In this document: positions 17,066 to 24,924 of the stretch, one piece after another
Layout: each line of letters begins with the position of its first letter
Numbering within the stretch: position 1 is the stretch's first letter
Position numbers and translations under genes: made by a program
Notes under the pieces: generated by a model
Database searches by the model: none
Seen by the model: the letters and a program-made list of their open reading frames with translations, nothing else
What the model was told of the DNA's origin: nothing
Source of the DNA: Halobium salinum
GTDB lineage: Archaea; Halobacteriota; Halobacteria; Halobacteriales; Haloferacaceae
Direction: 5' to 3'
Assembly (NCBI RefSeq): GCF_026586625.1
Contig: NZ_JAODIW010000008.1
Span: 452,382-516,381 of the forward strand
Length of the DNA: 64,000 bases

Positions 17066-17491
17066 ATGAGCGCGGACCAGGACCAGAACCAGCGCCAGAT
17101 TCGCTGCCTCGTCGCGAAGGTCGGACTGGACGGACACGACCGCGGGGCCCACGTCATCGCCCGGGCGTTCCGGGACGCGGGCTTCGAGGTCGTCTACTCC
17201 GGACTACACCGGTCGCCGGACGAAATCGTACAGGCCACCGTGCAGGAGGACGTCGACGTCCTCGGCATCTCCATCCTCTCGGGGGCACACAACACGCTCG
17301 TTCCGAAGGTCGTCGAGGGGCTGAAGGAGTACGACGCCTTCGAGGACACCCTCGTCCTCGTCGGCGGCATCATCCCCGACGACGACCGCGACGACCTCAA
17401 GGAGATGGGCGTCGCGGAGGTGTTCGGGCCGGGGACGCCGATGAGCGAGACCATCGACTTCGTCCGGGAGAACGTCTCCGGGAAGCGATGA
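17066..17491 (+). CDS. mcmA2: Methylmalonyl-CoA mutase, cobalamin-binding subunit
   Basis: A 141-residue stand-alone B12-binding domain of (R)-methylmalonyl-CoA mutase, the carbon-skeleton enzyme linking propionyl-CoA and succinyl-CoA. The base-off/His-on motif DxHxxG is visible in VGLDGHDRGAHVIA. The following blocks are GFEVVYSGLHRSPDEIVQ, VLGISILSGAHNTL, LVGGIIPDDD and VFGPGTP. The catalytic TIM-barrel subunit is not in the window. The stop codon overlaps the start of the MeaB gene as ATGA, so enzyme and chaperone are coupled. Confidence 0.95.
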   Translation: MSADQDQNQRQIRCLVAKVGLDGHDRGAHVIARAFRDAGFEVVYSGLHRSPDEIVQATVQEDVDVLGISILSGAHNTLVPKVVEGLKEYDAFEDTLVLVGGIIPDDDRDDLKEMGVAEVFGPGTPMSETIDFVRENVSGKR

Positions 17492-18651
17492 GCGGGTCGG
17501 CAGAGTCCGACGCCGAACCGGAGTCGGCGAGCGAGTCGGACCTCGTCGCCGCCCTCCTCGACGGCCACCACCGCTCGCTCGCCCGGGTCATCACCCGAAT
17601 CGAGAACCGCTCGGCGGGCTACCGCGACCTCGTCTCGGACCTCCACGAGCACACCGGCGACGCCCACGTCGTCGGCGTCACGGGGAGTCCCGGCGCCGGG
17701 AAGTCGACGCTGGTCGACAAACTCGCCAAACACTACCGCGACGAGGGGTTGACCGTCGGCGTCATCGCCGTCGACCCGTCCTCGCCGTACACCGGCGGGG
17801 CGGTCCTCGGCGACCGCATCCGGATGGCCTCCAACGTCGGCGACATGGAGGTGTTCTTCCGGTCGATGTCCGCCCGCGGCACTCTCGGCGGACTCTCGAC
17901 GGCCACGACGGACGCCGTCCGCGCGCTCGACGCCTTCGGCAAGGACGTGGTCATCGTCGAGACCGTCGGCGCTGGCCAGAACGAAATCGACATCGTCCGC
18001 ACCGCCGACACCGTCGCCGTACTCGTCCAGCCCGCCTCGGGCGACGACGTGCAGATGCTCAAAGCCGGCATCCTCGAAATCGGCGACGTGTTCGTCGTCA
18101 ACAAGGCCGACCTCGACGGCGCCTCCCGCACCGTCACCGAACTGAAGGAGATGATTCACATGCGCGGCGACGAGCCGCGCGTGCTGGACTCCTTCGACGC
18201 CGGAGGCCACCACGGGACTGCCGGTGCCGGGTCCGACCCGGACGGCCACGGGTCCGGGGGCGGAGCCGAGCAGAACGGTGGCGGCGACACGACCGACCAC
18301 GACGCCGGCGCCGACGACCCCGAGACGGAGCCCTGGACGCCGCCGGTCGTCGAGACGGTCGCTACCTCCGGCGAGGGAATCGAGGAACTCGCGGACACGC
18401 TCGCCGACCATCTGTCCTACCTCGAACGCTCCGGCGAACTCGAAGCCAAGGAGCGCACCCGCTACGCCGAGGAGATTCGCGCGCTCCTGCGTAGTGACGT
18501 GGGCGGCCTGCTTGAGGGCGAGATTCGACGACAGGGCGGCATGGCGTCGTTCGTCGACGCCATCTACGCCCGGGAGACGGACCCCTACACGGTCGCCGAG
18601 GAGCTCCTGAACCCGGTCCGGGAGTGTCTGGAGGAGCGGGACGGAGAGTAG
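17488..18651 (+). CDS. meaB: MeaB/ArgK-type GTPase, methylmalonyl-CoA mutase chaperone
   Basis: A 387-residue G3E-family P-loop GTPase that protects and loads the B12-dependent mutase. Visible elements are Walker A GVTGSPGAGKSTLVD (about 64-78), VDPSSPYTGGAVLGDRIRM, the switch and Walker B segment VVIVETVGAGQNEIDIV, and the base-specificity NKAD in VFVVNKADL. A Gly/Asp/His-rich insertion at about 230-285 is absent from bacterial homologues and looks like a halophilic loop expansion. The C-terminal dimerisation helices follow (EEIRALLRSDVGGLLE). Overlap with mcmA2 supports the role. Confidence 0.94.
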   Translation: MSGSAESDAEPESASESDLVAALLDGHHRSLARVITRIENRSAGYRDLVSDLHEHTGDAHVVGVTGSPGAGKSTLVDKLAKHYRDEGLTVGVIAVDPSSPYTGGAVLGDRIRMASNVGDMEVFFRSMSARGTLGGLSTATTDAVRALDAFGKDVVIVETVGAGQNEIDIVRTADTVAVLVQPASGDDVQMLKAGILEIGDVFVVNKADLDGASRTVTELKEMIHMRGDEPRVLDSFDAGGHHGTAGAGSDPDGHGSGGGAEQNGGGDTTDHDAGADDPETEPWTPPVVETVATSGEGIEELADTLADHLSYLERSGELEAKERTRYAEEIRALLRSDVGGLLEGEIRRQGGMASFVDAIYARETDPYTVAEELLNPVRECLEERDGE

Positions 18652-18755
18652 CGTCGTCTCGGAATCCCGTCGACGGGACGGACGCTCGGCGTGGCCTCCG
18701 AACGAACGACACGCCGAGCGGGCAGCGAGCGACGACCGGCCGACTGTCCGGCGTC
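18652..18755. other. Non-coding DNA before the second structured repeat
   Basis: No gene is visible. An open frame running rightward through here into the hydrolase gene is rejected because its sequence before 18978 lacks protein character. Confidence 0.4.
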
Positions 18756-18884
18756 GGGTGGGGCTCCGGAAGGGGCCGGTCGGTCGACGAAGCACGACGA
18801 CGTAAGCACTGGAGTGAACGAGCGAAGGGAGTGAACGAAGCGCGCAACGAGTCGCGCGAGTCGACCGACCGGGGGCTTCCGTGT
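18756..18884. repeat. Structured intergenic repeat element, copy 2
   Basis: It shares ends with copy 1 at 6124-6307: GGGTGGGGCTCCGGAAGGGG on the left and GGGGGCTTCCGTGT on the right. Just inside, CCGGTCGGTCGAC (18776-18788) and GTCGACCGACCGG (18860-18872) form a perfect 13 bp inverted repeat enclosing about 70 bp. The loop holds GGAGTGAACGA twice and a CGCGC-rich minor hairpin. Only the outer ends are shared with copy 1, and the interiors differ. Confidence 0.6.
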
Positions 18885-18977
18885 ATCCTGTCTTCTCGTC
18901 CGCTCCCCCGTCCGTCGCCGAGGCGCTTTTCGAAAACGCCTACAACGCATAAGTCGCCGGCGTCCGTCTCCACGAAC

Positions 18978-19919
18978 ATGAGCTTTCGACGCGCCCTGAC
19001 CGTCGGCGCCGCCGGCGTCGCCGGCGTCGGTCTCGCAGTCGCCCTCGACCGCGCCCTCGAAGCCCGGGCCGGCGAGCTGGAGCCGCGGCTGTCCGGCGAC
19101 CAGCACGTCTACCGCTGGCGTGGCATCGACGTGGCCTACAGCGAGGCCGGCGACCCCGACGACCCGACGCTCGTTCTCCTGCACGGCATCAACGCCGCGG
19201 GCACCAACGGCGAGTTCCGGTCGGTGTTCGACGCGCTCGCCGAGGAGTACCACGTCGTCGCCCCCGACCTACCGGGGTTCGGCCGGTCCGACCGACCGCC
19301 GCTTCGCTACTCCGCGGCGTTGTACGAGGACTTCGTCGCCGACTTCGTCTCGCAGTACGACCGGCCGGCGGTCCTCGCCTCGTCGCTGACCAGCGCGTAC
19401 GTCGCCGCCAGCGCCCCGGACCTCGACCTCGCGGCGCTCGTCTGTGTCTGTCCCACCGCGGCGGGCGGTCCCGAGCCGAAGCTGTGGCTCCGCGAGTTGC
19501 TCCGCTCGCCGATTCTGGGGGAACTCGCATTCGACGCCATCACGTCGAAGCCCTCCATCCGGTACTTCAACGCCGACCACGGCTACTACGACCCGGAGAA
19601 GGCGACCGGCGACTGGACGGACTACGAGTGGCGCACCGCCCACCAGCCCGGCGCCCGCTACGCCCCCGCGTCGTTCGTCTCGGGGTACCTCAACTCCGCG
19701 GTCGACCTCGGGGACGCGCTCGCCGAGTTGGACTGCCCCGTGACGTTCCTCTGGGGTCGCGAGGCCGACATTACGCCGCTCTCGGACGGACGCGACCTCG
19801 CGGACCGCGCCGACGCCCGACTCGTCGTCTTCGACGACGCGAAGCTCCTCCCGCACGTCGAGTTCCCCGAGCAGTTCGCCGACACGGTGCTCGGCGAACT
19901 GAACCGGGCGTTCGCCTGA
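18978..19919 (+). CDS. Alpha/beta hydrolase with an N-terminal membrane-like segment
   Basis: A 313-residue alpha/beta-hydrolase-fold protein. Residues 7-24 (LTVGAAGVAGVGLAVALD) form a short hydrophobic helix, perhaps an anchor. The core shows LVLLHGINAAG (oxyanion loop), VVAPDLPGFGRSDRP, a nucleophile elbow VLASSLTSAY, FLWGREADITPL (acid) and LLPHVEFPEQF (His). The elbow is ASSLT, not the classical GxSxG, so both glycines are replaced by other small residues. The substrate is unknown. The ATG at 18978 begins the recognisable protein, about 94 bp after the structured repeat. Confidence 0.85.
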   Translation: MSFRRALTVGAAGVAGVGLAVALDRALEARAGELEPRLSGDQHVYRWRGIDVAYSEAGDPDDPTLVLLHGINAAGTNGEFRSVFDALAEEYHVVAPDLPGFGRSDRPPLRYSAALYEDFVADFVSQYDRPAVLASSLTSAYVAASAPDLDLAALVCVCPTAAGGPEPKLWLRELLRSPILGELAFDAITSKPSIRYFNADHGYYDPEKATGDWTDYEWRTAHQPGARYAPASFVSGYLNSAVDLGDALAELDCPVTFLWGREADITPLSDGRDLADRADARLVVFDDAKLLPHVEFPEQFADTVLGELNRAFA

Positions 19920-19988
19920 GACGGAGTGCGCCTCGGGCCGCGCCTGCGAGCACTCGCCGGCGTGTGAGCGCGAGCGGCCGACGAGCCG

Positions 19989-20405
19989 TCAGTTTCCGGA
20001 GGAAACGTCGCCGTCGGTACCCTCGGTTCCGTCGACTCCCTCAGTTCCGTCTGTTCCCTCGGTGGCGTCGTCCGCTTCGTCGCGCAGATTCTCGGCCTCG
20101 GACTCGGCGTCGTCGCTGACCTCGTCGAGGTCGACGTCGGTGTCCAGTCGGTCCTCGTCGACGACCTCGTCGAGCGTCCCCGGGTCGGTGACGGCGCCCA
20201 CGCCCTTCTCGTCGACGACCCGCTTCACCGCGTCGGGGTCGATGGCGGACTCGGCGTTCCCCCCGCGGACTCGGGAGTTCAACGCGCGTTTCACCGCCAG
20301 GTAGCCGAGGAGCGCCGCCCCCCCGGAGGCGACCGCCCCCGGAATCCCGAAGCGTTTGTAGCCGAACTTGAGCGCCTTCTTGCCGACCGTGTACTTCCCG
20401 AGCAT
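19989..20405 (-). CDS. Conserved haloarchaeal protein with acidic tail
   Basis: A 138-residue protein. The N-terminal half is basic and partly hydrophobic (KYTVGKKALKFGYKRFGIPGAVASGGAALLGYLAVKRAL), suggesting one membrane-associated helix. The C-terminal half is strongly acidic with a repetitive end (TEGTDGTEGVDGTEGTDGD). No enzymatic motif is visible and I do not recognise a named family. The ATG at 20403-20405 is chosen because upstream in-frame sequence is not protein-like. Confidence 0.7.
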   Translation of the reverse strand: MLGKYTVGKKALKFGYKRFGIPGAVASGGAALLGYLAVKRALNSRVRGGNAESAIDPDAVKRVVDEKGVGAVTDPGTLDEVVDEDRLDTDVDLDEVSDDAESEAENLRDEADDATEGTDGTEGVDGTEGTDGDVSSGN

Positions 20406-20518
20406 GATGCCTGCGCGTTTCGCCCGCGACACGGGAAAGGGCGTGGGCCGGAAGGAGTCGCGTCCGCTACGGTCGCGTCCGTCGCAGGCACGTGCGCCAC
20501 GGTCGGTGTCGGTCCGAG

Positions 20519-20824
20519 TCAGTTCCCCGAGGACGCGTCGCCGGTCGCCTCGATTCGGCGCTCGTACTTCGCCAGTGCCTCGTCCAGCGCGTCGTCGAGG
20601 TCGACGTCGAGCGATTCGGCGACGGTGATGAGCGAGAACAGCGCGTCGCCGAACTCGTCGGTCGCGAGGTCGAAGTCGTCCGGGTTCTCCCCCCAGTCGG
20701 TCGACTCGCAGGCGTCTTTCGCCAGTTCGCCGACCTCGCTCGCCAGGTCCAGGAGTTGGAACTCGGGGCGGCCGTCCACGTCGTGGGTCTCGCAGAACTC
20801 GCGCACGCGGTGTTGGGCGTCCAT
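20519..20824 (-). CDS. MazG-like nucleotide pyrophosphohydrolase
   Basis: A 101-residue all-alpha protein of the MazG/dUTPase superfamily. Metal-binding acidic motifs appear as LLDLASEVGELAKDA (ExxE type) and TDEFGDALFSLITVAESL (ExxD type), the usual four-helix bundle arrangement. Such proteins hydrolyse nucleoside triphosphates to monophosphate and pyrophosphate, often cleaning the pool. The substrate cannot be predicted. It is a compact single domain of typical length. Confidence 0.85.
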   Translation of the reverse strand: MDAQHRVREFCETHDVDGRPEFQLLDLASEVGELAKDACESTDWGENPDDFDLATDEFGDALFSLITVAESLDVDLDDALDEALAKYERRIEATGDASSGN

Positions 20825-20898
20825 GACAACCCATCGATAGGTGGGGCGGTAGAAAAACTGGCGGTTCGGTGGCGGGGCGGTCGCTCCGACCGGCCGTC

Positions 20899-21294
20899 TC
20901 AGCGCGGGTGGAAGACGACCAGTCGCTCACCGTCGGTCGTCTTCGTCCCCACGTCGACGCCGACGGCGGTTCCGACGGTCACGTCCTCGGGGGCGACGTC
21001 GCGGACGACGCCGGTCAGTCGTACGTCGCCGAAGTCGACGACGGCGGTGACGTACGGGGCGTCGTCGACGAAACTCGGCGCGGCGACGTGGACGACGGTG
21101 AACGTCTCGACGTTCCCGGAGTCGGGGAGGTCGACCTCCGAGAGCGCCGACGAGCCACAGTGCGGACAGACCCGCCGCGGCGGGAGCGAGCCGTGGCCGT
21201 TCTCGCAGGCGAGGTAGTAGCCGTCGCCCGCGGCGAGGGCGTCGAGCCAGTCGTCGTAGCCGGCGTCGCGTGGAGAAGCATCGTCGCCGCTCAT
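20899..21294 (-). CDS. DUF35 zinc-ribbon/OB-fold protein, thiolase partner
   Basis: A 131-residue protein with an N-terminal zinc ribbon (YYLACENGHGSLPPRRVCPHCG) and a C-terminal OB-fold (FTVVHVAAPSFVDDAPYVTAVVDF, RLTGVVRDVAPEDVTVGTAV). Known archaeal DUF35 proteins bind CoA and bridge thiolase to HMG-CoA synthase in a channelling complex. Here the gene overlaps the upstream thiolase gene by 4 bp, so the two products probably form a complex. No HMG-CoA synthase gene adjoins, so the pathway may be fatty-acid or ketone metabolism and not mevalonate synthesis. Confidence 0.9.
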   Translation of the reverse strand: MSGDDASPRDAGYDDWLDALAAGDGYYLACENGHGSLPPRRVCPHCGSSALSEVDLPDSGNVETFTVVHVAAPSFVDDAPYVTAVVDFGDVRLTGVVRDVAPEDVTVGTAVGVDVGTKTTDGERLVVFHPR

Positions 21295-22457
21295 TCCGCC
21301 ACCTCCAACACGTGAACGACCGCACTCGCGACCGTCCCACCCGCGTTGTGGGTGACGCCGACCCGGGCGTCCGGGACCACGTCGCTGTTGGGGTGGTCCC
21401 CTCGGAGGAGGCGCGTCAGTTCGACGATTTGGCTCCCGCCGGTGGCGCCGACGGGGTGGCCCTTCGCCTTCAGTCCGCCCGAGAGGTTGACGGGAAGCCG
21501 GCCGTCGCGGGTCGTCTCGCCGCGGCGGGCCGCCCCGATTGCCTCGCCCGGTTCGTACAGGCCGAGAGACTCCAGTGCCAACACTTCCGCGATGGTGAAG
21601 CAGTCGTGGACCTCGGCGACTTCCACGTCGTCGGGGCCGATGCCGGCCTCGTCGTAGGCCATCTCGGCCGCACGCGTGGCCGCCGGGGTCTGAGCGAGGT
21701 GTTCGCGGTCGTGGAGCGCGAGGTTGTCGCTGCCCTGCCCGGTGCCGACGACGGCGACGGGGGCGTCGATGTCGTGCGTCTCGGCGTACGCCTCGGAGAC
21801 GAACACGAGCGCGCTCGCCCCGTCCGTGATGGGGCAGGCGTCGAACAGGTGGAGCGGTTCGGCGACCGGGACGCTCTCCATGGCCTCCTCGACCGTTATC
21901 TCGCGCTGGTACTGGGCGTACTCGTTGCTCACGGCGTTCGCGTGGTTCTTCACGGCGACGTGGGCGAGGTCCTCGCGGTCGCCGCCGAAGGTCTCGAAGT
22001 AGGCGCGAGCCATCAGCGCGTAGGCGCCGGGGAACGTCATCCCCTGTCGGACCTCGAACAGTTCGTCGGCGGCGATGGCGAGTGCCTCGGTCGTCGCGGC
22101 CGTCGAGAGGTTCGTCATGCGCTCCATCCCGCCGGCCAGAATCACGTCGGCCTCGCCGGAGCGGATGGACTTCACGGCCTCGCGTGCCGCGACGCCGGCT
22201 GAGGCACACGCCTCCTCGTAGCGCGTCGCCGGACAGGTGAGGCCCGCGGCTTCGGCCATCAGCGGCGCCTGGTGGCCCTGGTGCTCCGCCAGCGCCCCCA
22301 TGAAGTTCCCGTAGTTCAACCCCTCCACGTCGTCGCGCGGGACGCCGGCGTCCTCCATCGCGTGGAGGGCGGCCTCCGCGAACAGGTCCCGGCCCGTACG
22401 TTCCGAGTGCCGGCCGAACTTCGTCAGTCCGACGCCGGCGACTCGCACTCCGTTCAT
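21291..22457 (-). CDS. Thiolase-family acetyl-CoA acyltransferase
   Basis: A 388-residue thiolase of the archaeal/SCP-x-like branch. The acylated cysteine lies in YEEACASAGVAAREA (about residue 85). A central HDCFT block and the C-terminal LSGGLKAKGHPVGATGGSQIVEL carry the active-site histidines. Thiolases condense or cleave acyl-CoAs. This branch often works with a DUF35 partner, which is the next gene (ATGA overlap). The second catalytic cysteine of classical thiolases (CxG near the end) is replaced in VGVTHNAGGTVAS, as is usual for this branch. Confidence 0.92.
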   Translation of the reverse strand: MNGVRVAGVGLTKFGRHSERTGRDLFAEAALHAMEDAGVPRDDVEGLNYGNFMGALAEHQGHQAPLMAEAAGLTCPATRYEEACASAGVAAREAVKSIRSGEADVILAGGMERMTNLSTAATTEALAIAADELFEVRQGMTFPGAYALMARAYFETFGGDREDLAHVAVKNHANAVSNEYAQYQREITVEEAMESVPVAEPLHLFDACPITDGASALVFVSEAYAETHDIDAPVAVVGTGQGSDNLALHDREHLAQTPAATRAAEMAYDEAGIGPDDVEVAEVHDCFTIAEVLALESLGLYEPGEAIGAARRGETTRDGRLPVNLSGGLKAKGHPVGATGGSQIVELTRLLRGDHPNSDVVPDARVGVTHNAGGTVASAVVHVLEVAE

Positions 22458-22556
22458 GCACGAACGTTCATCCGGGACCGGCTAAAGACCTGCCGGAAGG
22501 CGAGCGTCGACCGTGCGTTCGTCCACCGCCGGGCGGGGTCTCGTCGACGAGTCGAA

Positions 22557-23513
22557 CTACACCCACCCGTCCGGCGACACGCCGACCAGCCCGCTGCTCA
22601 CGTCCCAGAGCCGGCGGGCGACCGCGTCGTCGCGGGCGCGGTCGGCGGGGTCGGTCGGACCGTCGGGAGCGACGTACGTACCCGAATCGCTCGCGAGCTC
22701 GGTGTCGGCGACACACCGAACGAGCGCCGACGCGCCCGTTCCGAGGTCGTTCGTGAACGGCAACGGGAGCCGCGAGAAGAGGTCGAGCGCCGCCCGCGCC
22801 CGCAGACTTCCGGACCGGCTCAGCGCCGTCGACGGGACGAACCCCGGGTCGGCGGCGAGCGCGACGGCGTCGCTCCCCTCGGCTTCGAGGCGGCGAGCCA
22901 GTTCGCGGACGAACAGGACGTTCGCCAGTTTCGACGCGGCGTAGGCCCCGCGGCCGTCGTACTCGTGCGCTCGAAACAGGTCGTCGAATCGGAGGTCGCC
23001 GCGGCGGTGGAGCCCCGAGGCGGTGACGACGACCCGACCCGGCGGCCCGTCCTCCCGTCCGTCGACGCCGAGGGTCGGGAGGAGTTCGTGCGTGAGCAGG
23101 ACGGGTGCGAGGTGGTTCACCGCGAACGTCGTCTCGTAGCCGTCTTCGGTCTCCGTGCGCTCGGTCCGGTAGACGCCCGCGTTGTTGACGAGGGCGTCGA
23201 GGCGGCCGTGGCGGTCGCGGAACTCGGCGGCGAGGTCGCGTACGGCGTCGAGCGAGGCGAGGTCGACGCGGTAGCACTCCGCCCAGCCATCGCCGTTTCG
23301 CGCGTCGATCTCCCGGCGGACCGCCCGGCCCGCCTCCCGATTCCGGCCGACGACCGCGACCGAGGCGCCGCGGTCTGCGAGGGCGAGCACGGCCTCGCGG
23401 CCGAGGCCGCTGGTGCCGCCGGTAAGCAGGACGACCCGGCCGTCGAGGTCGGTGTCTGTCGGGTCCGTGCCGGTGGGGTCAGCGTCCGTCGAATCGGCGT
23501 CGCGTCGGAGCAT
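22557..23513 (-). CDS. Short-chain dehydrogenase/reductase
   Basis: A 318-residue SDR. It has a Thr/Asp-rich N-terminal 25 residues, then the cofactor motif LLTGGTSGLGREAV, VNNAGVYRTE, the catalytic serine in VVVTASGLH and the YxxxK pair in YAASKLANVLFVREL. The arrangement resembles the retinol-dehydrogenase/WWOX-like group, which often uses NADP. GRNREAG after the second beta strand also favours NADP. The substrate is unknown. It lies 99 bp from the thiolase gene on the same strand, with no overlap. Confidence 0.9.
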   Translation of the reverse strand: MLRRDADSTDADPTGTDPTDTDLDGRVVLLTGGTSGLGREAVLALADRGASVAVVGRNREAGRAVRREIDARNGDGWAECYRVDLASLDAVRDLAAEFRDRHGRLDALVNNAGVYRTERTETEDGYETTFAVNHLAPVLLTHELLPTLGVDGREDGPPGRVVVTASGLHRRGDLRFDDLFRAHEYDGRGAYAASKLANVLFVRELARRLEAEGSDAVALAADPGFVPSTALSRSGSLRARAALDLFSRLPLPFTNDLGTGASALVRCVADTELASDSGTYVAPDGPTDPADRARDDAVARRLWDVSSGLVGVSPDGWV

Positions 23514-23913
23514 GGTCGACCGACGGTAGGCTCCGTTCCGGGAAGTCGGTCCCGGCTGTCTCCGGGGCGGTTCCCGGCCGACGAGTAGTTATCGACCGAC
23601 GGTCGGACTCGCGGGTGCCGCCTCCACGATGGTCGCCAGCACCGAAGTCGCCTCCGAGGGAACGTACACCTGCGTGTCGAGGTCCTTGCGCTGACTCGGC
23701 CGGACGGTCCCGATGGGGAGGTACTCCCGACGGACCTGCGTACCGGCGTCGTGGACGACCCGCTACGCCTGCGCGTCGAGGAGCCCTGTGACGAAGTCGA
23801 CGACTACGCCGGCGGCTGTCCGGCGTACGAGTAGCCAGACGCCGACCGTCGCGTTCGACTCGCCCGTCGAGTCGGAGCCGTCGGACCCGACCTCGGGAAC
23901 CGAGCGGCGCCTT
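23514..23913. other. Gene-free stretch with a possible coding remnant
   Basis: No complete gene is seen. A frame on the plus strand ending at TAG 23832-23834 has haloarchaeal-looking codons over its last 45 codons (protein ending DDYAGGCPAYE) but no ATG or GTG start and no recognisable domain. It may be the tail of a decayed gene. The rest shows nothing noteworthy. Confidence 0.3.
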
Positions 23914-24084
23914 CTACCGCGCGACGATGCGGGCGAGCCACACGATTGGAATCACGGGAATCGCGAGTCCGGTGACTATCAGGAAGATGGCGATGACGAC
24001 CTTCTCGGTGGTGCTCGAATCGTGCCAGATGGACTGCCACATGTCGTCGATGGCCTGTGCGGTTCGCTGGATGAGTCCTGCCAT
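23914..24084 (-). CDS. Single-helix small membrane protein
   Basis: A 56-residue protein with an amphipathic N-terminal half (RTAQAIDDMWQSIWHDSSTT) and one transmembrane helix (VVIAIFLIVTGLAIPVIPIVWLA). The ATG at 24082-24084 starts the protein-like part. No family is recognised. It could be a small regulatory membrane protein. An 18-bp unit repeated about three times (GGCACTCCAAGGGCGACC type, 24143-24196) lies upstream of it. Confidence 0.6.
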   Translation of the reverse strand: MAGLIQRTAQAIDDMWQSIWHDSSTTEKVVIAIFLIVTGLAIPVIPIVWLARIVAR

Positions 24085-24199
24085 ACCGGTGGCTGACGCG
24101 TGAGTCGCTTGAAAAGCTCGTGGCCGAGCCATGTCGTCGAACTGGCACTCCAAGGGCGACCGACACTCCGAGAACGACCGGCACTCCGAAGGCGAGGGC

Positions 24200-24907
24200 T
24201 CAATCGACCGTCCCGACGCCGAGCCGTGCGAACCCCAACGCGTGCGTCGAGTAGGTCGCATCGGAACAGCGCTCGCGGAGCCGACGTTGGGCGGCGGCGA
24301 TGCGGGCGTCGAGCGCCGAGGCGGCGCCGGTCACCGCGCCGCGCTTCGACGGCGACGCGGCGAAGACGAGGCCGTGAAAGAGGGCGTTCGCCGGGCGGCC
24401 GACCGGCCGAGTGCTCCGGCCGAGGTCGAGGACGCCGACGCGCCCGCCGGAGCCGACGAGGTCACACCAACCGTCGACGACGGCCGCGGGGTCGGCGAGC
24501 ATCCCGGAGACGAACGAGCTGAAGAGCGAATCGGCCGCAGCTATCGGCGGTCGGGTCGCGTCCCCGCGGACGACGTGGACGTTCTCCCACCCTTCGCGCT
24601 CGATTCGATGACGGGCGCGTGCGACCATCCCGGGCGTGAAGTCGACGCCGACGACCGTCCCCTCGGGGCCGACGCGCTCGCGGAGGGACGGAAAGTTGGC
24701 GCCGGTGCCACAGCCCATGTCGACGACGAGGTCGCCGGGTGCGGGGTCGAGCGCGGCGACGGCGCGCTCCCGGAGGCTCCCGACGCCGGGCGTGTGGGTG
24801 GCGACCGCGTCGTACAGCGCCGCCCAGCGCGTGTAGAACGACTGCGTGGCGGCGACGCCCGCGTTCCCCTCGTCCGCGTTCGAACTCGGCTCCCGGTGTT
24901 CGCTCAT
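24200..24907 (-). CDS. SAM-dependent methyltransferase, UbiE/MenG-like
   Basis: A 235-residue class I methyltransferase. After a disordered 20 residues come FYTRWAALYDAVATHTPGVGSLRERAV, the SAM loop LVVDMGCGTGANFPSL, GVDFTPGMVARARHRI, VHVVRGDATRPPIAAADS and GRVGVLDLGRSTRP. Start and loop resemble demethylmenaquinone methyltransferases, which make haloarchaeal menaquinone, but many paralogues share this pattern and no quinone genes adjoin. It ends close to the ThiR-like gene on the same strand with a 17 bp gap, so it could be part of the dcd-thiR transcript. Confidence 0.85.
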   Translation of the reverse strand: MSEHREPSSNADEGNAGVAATQSFYTRWAALYDAVATHTPGVGSLRERAVAALDPAPGDLVVDMGCGTGANFPSLRERVGPEGTVVGVDFTPGMVARARHRIEREGWENVHVVRGDATRPPIAAADSLFSSFVSGMLADPAAVVDGWCDLVGSGGRVGVLDLGRSTRPVGRPANALFHGLVFAASPSKRGAVTGAASALDARIAAAQRRLRERCSDATYSTHALGFARLGVGTVD

Positions 24908-24924
24908 GGCAGGCTCACGTCGGC

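Noticed and set aside
18624-18977. N-terminal extension of the alpha/beta hydrolase
   Set aside because: The in-frame sequence passes through the structured repeat and has no protein character. The hydrophobic start and hydrolase motifs begin at 18978.
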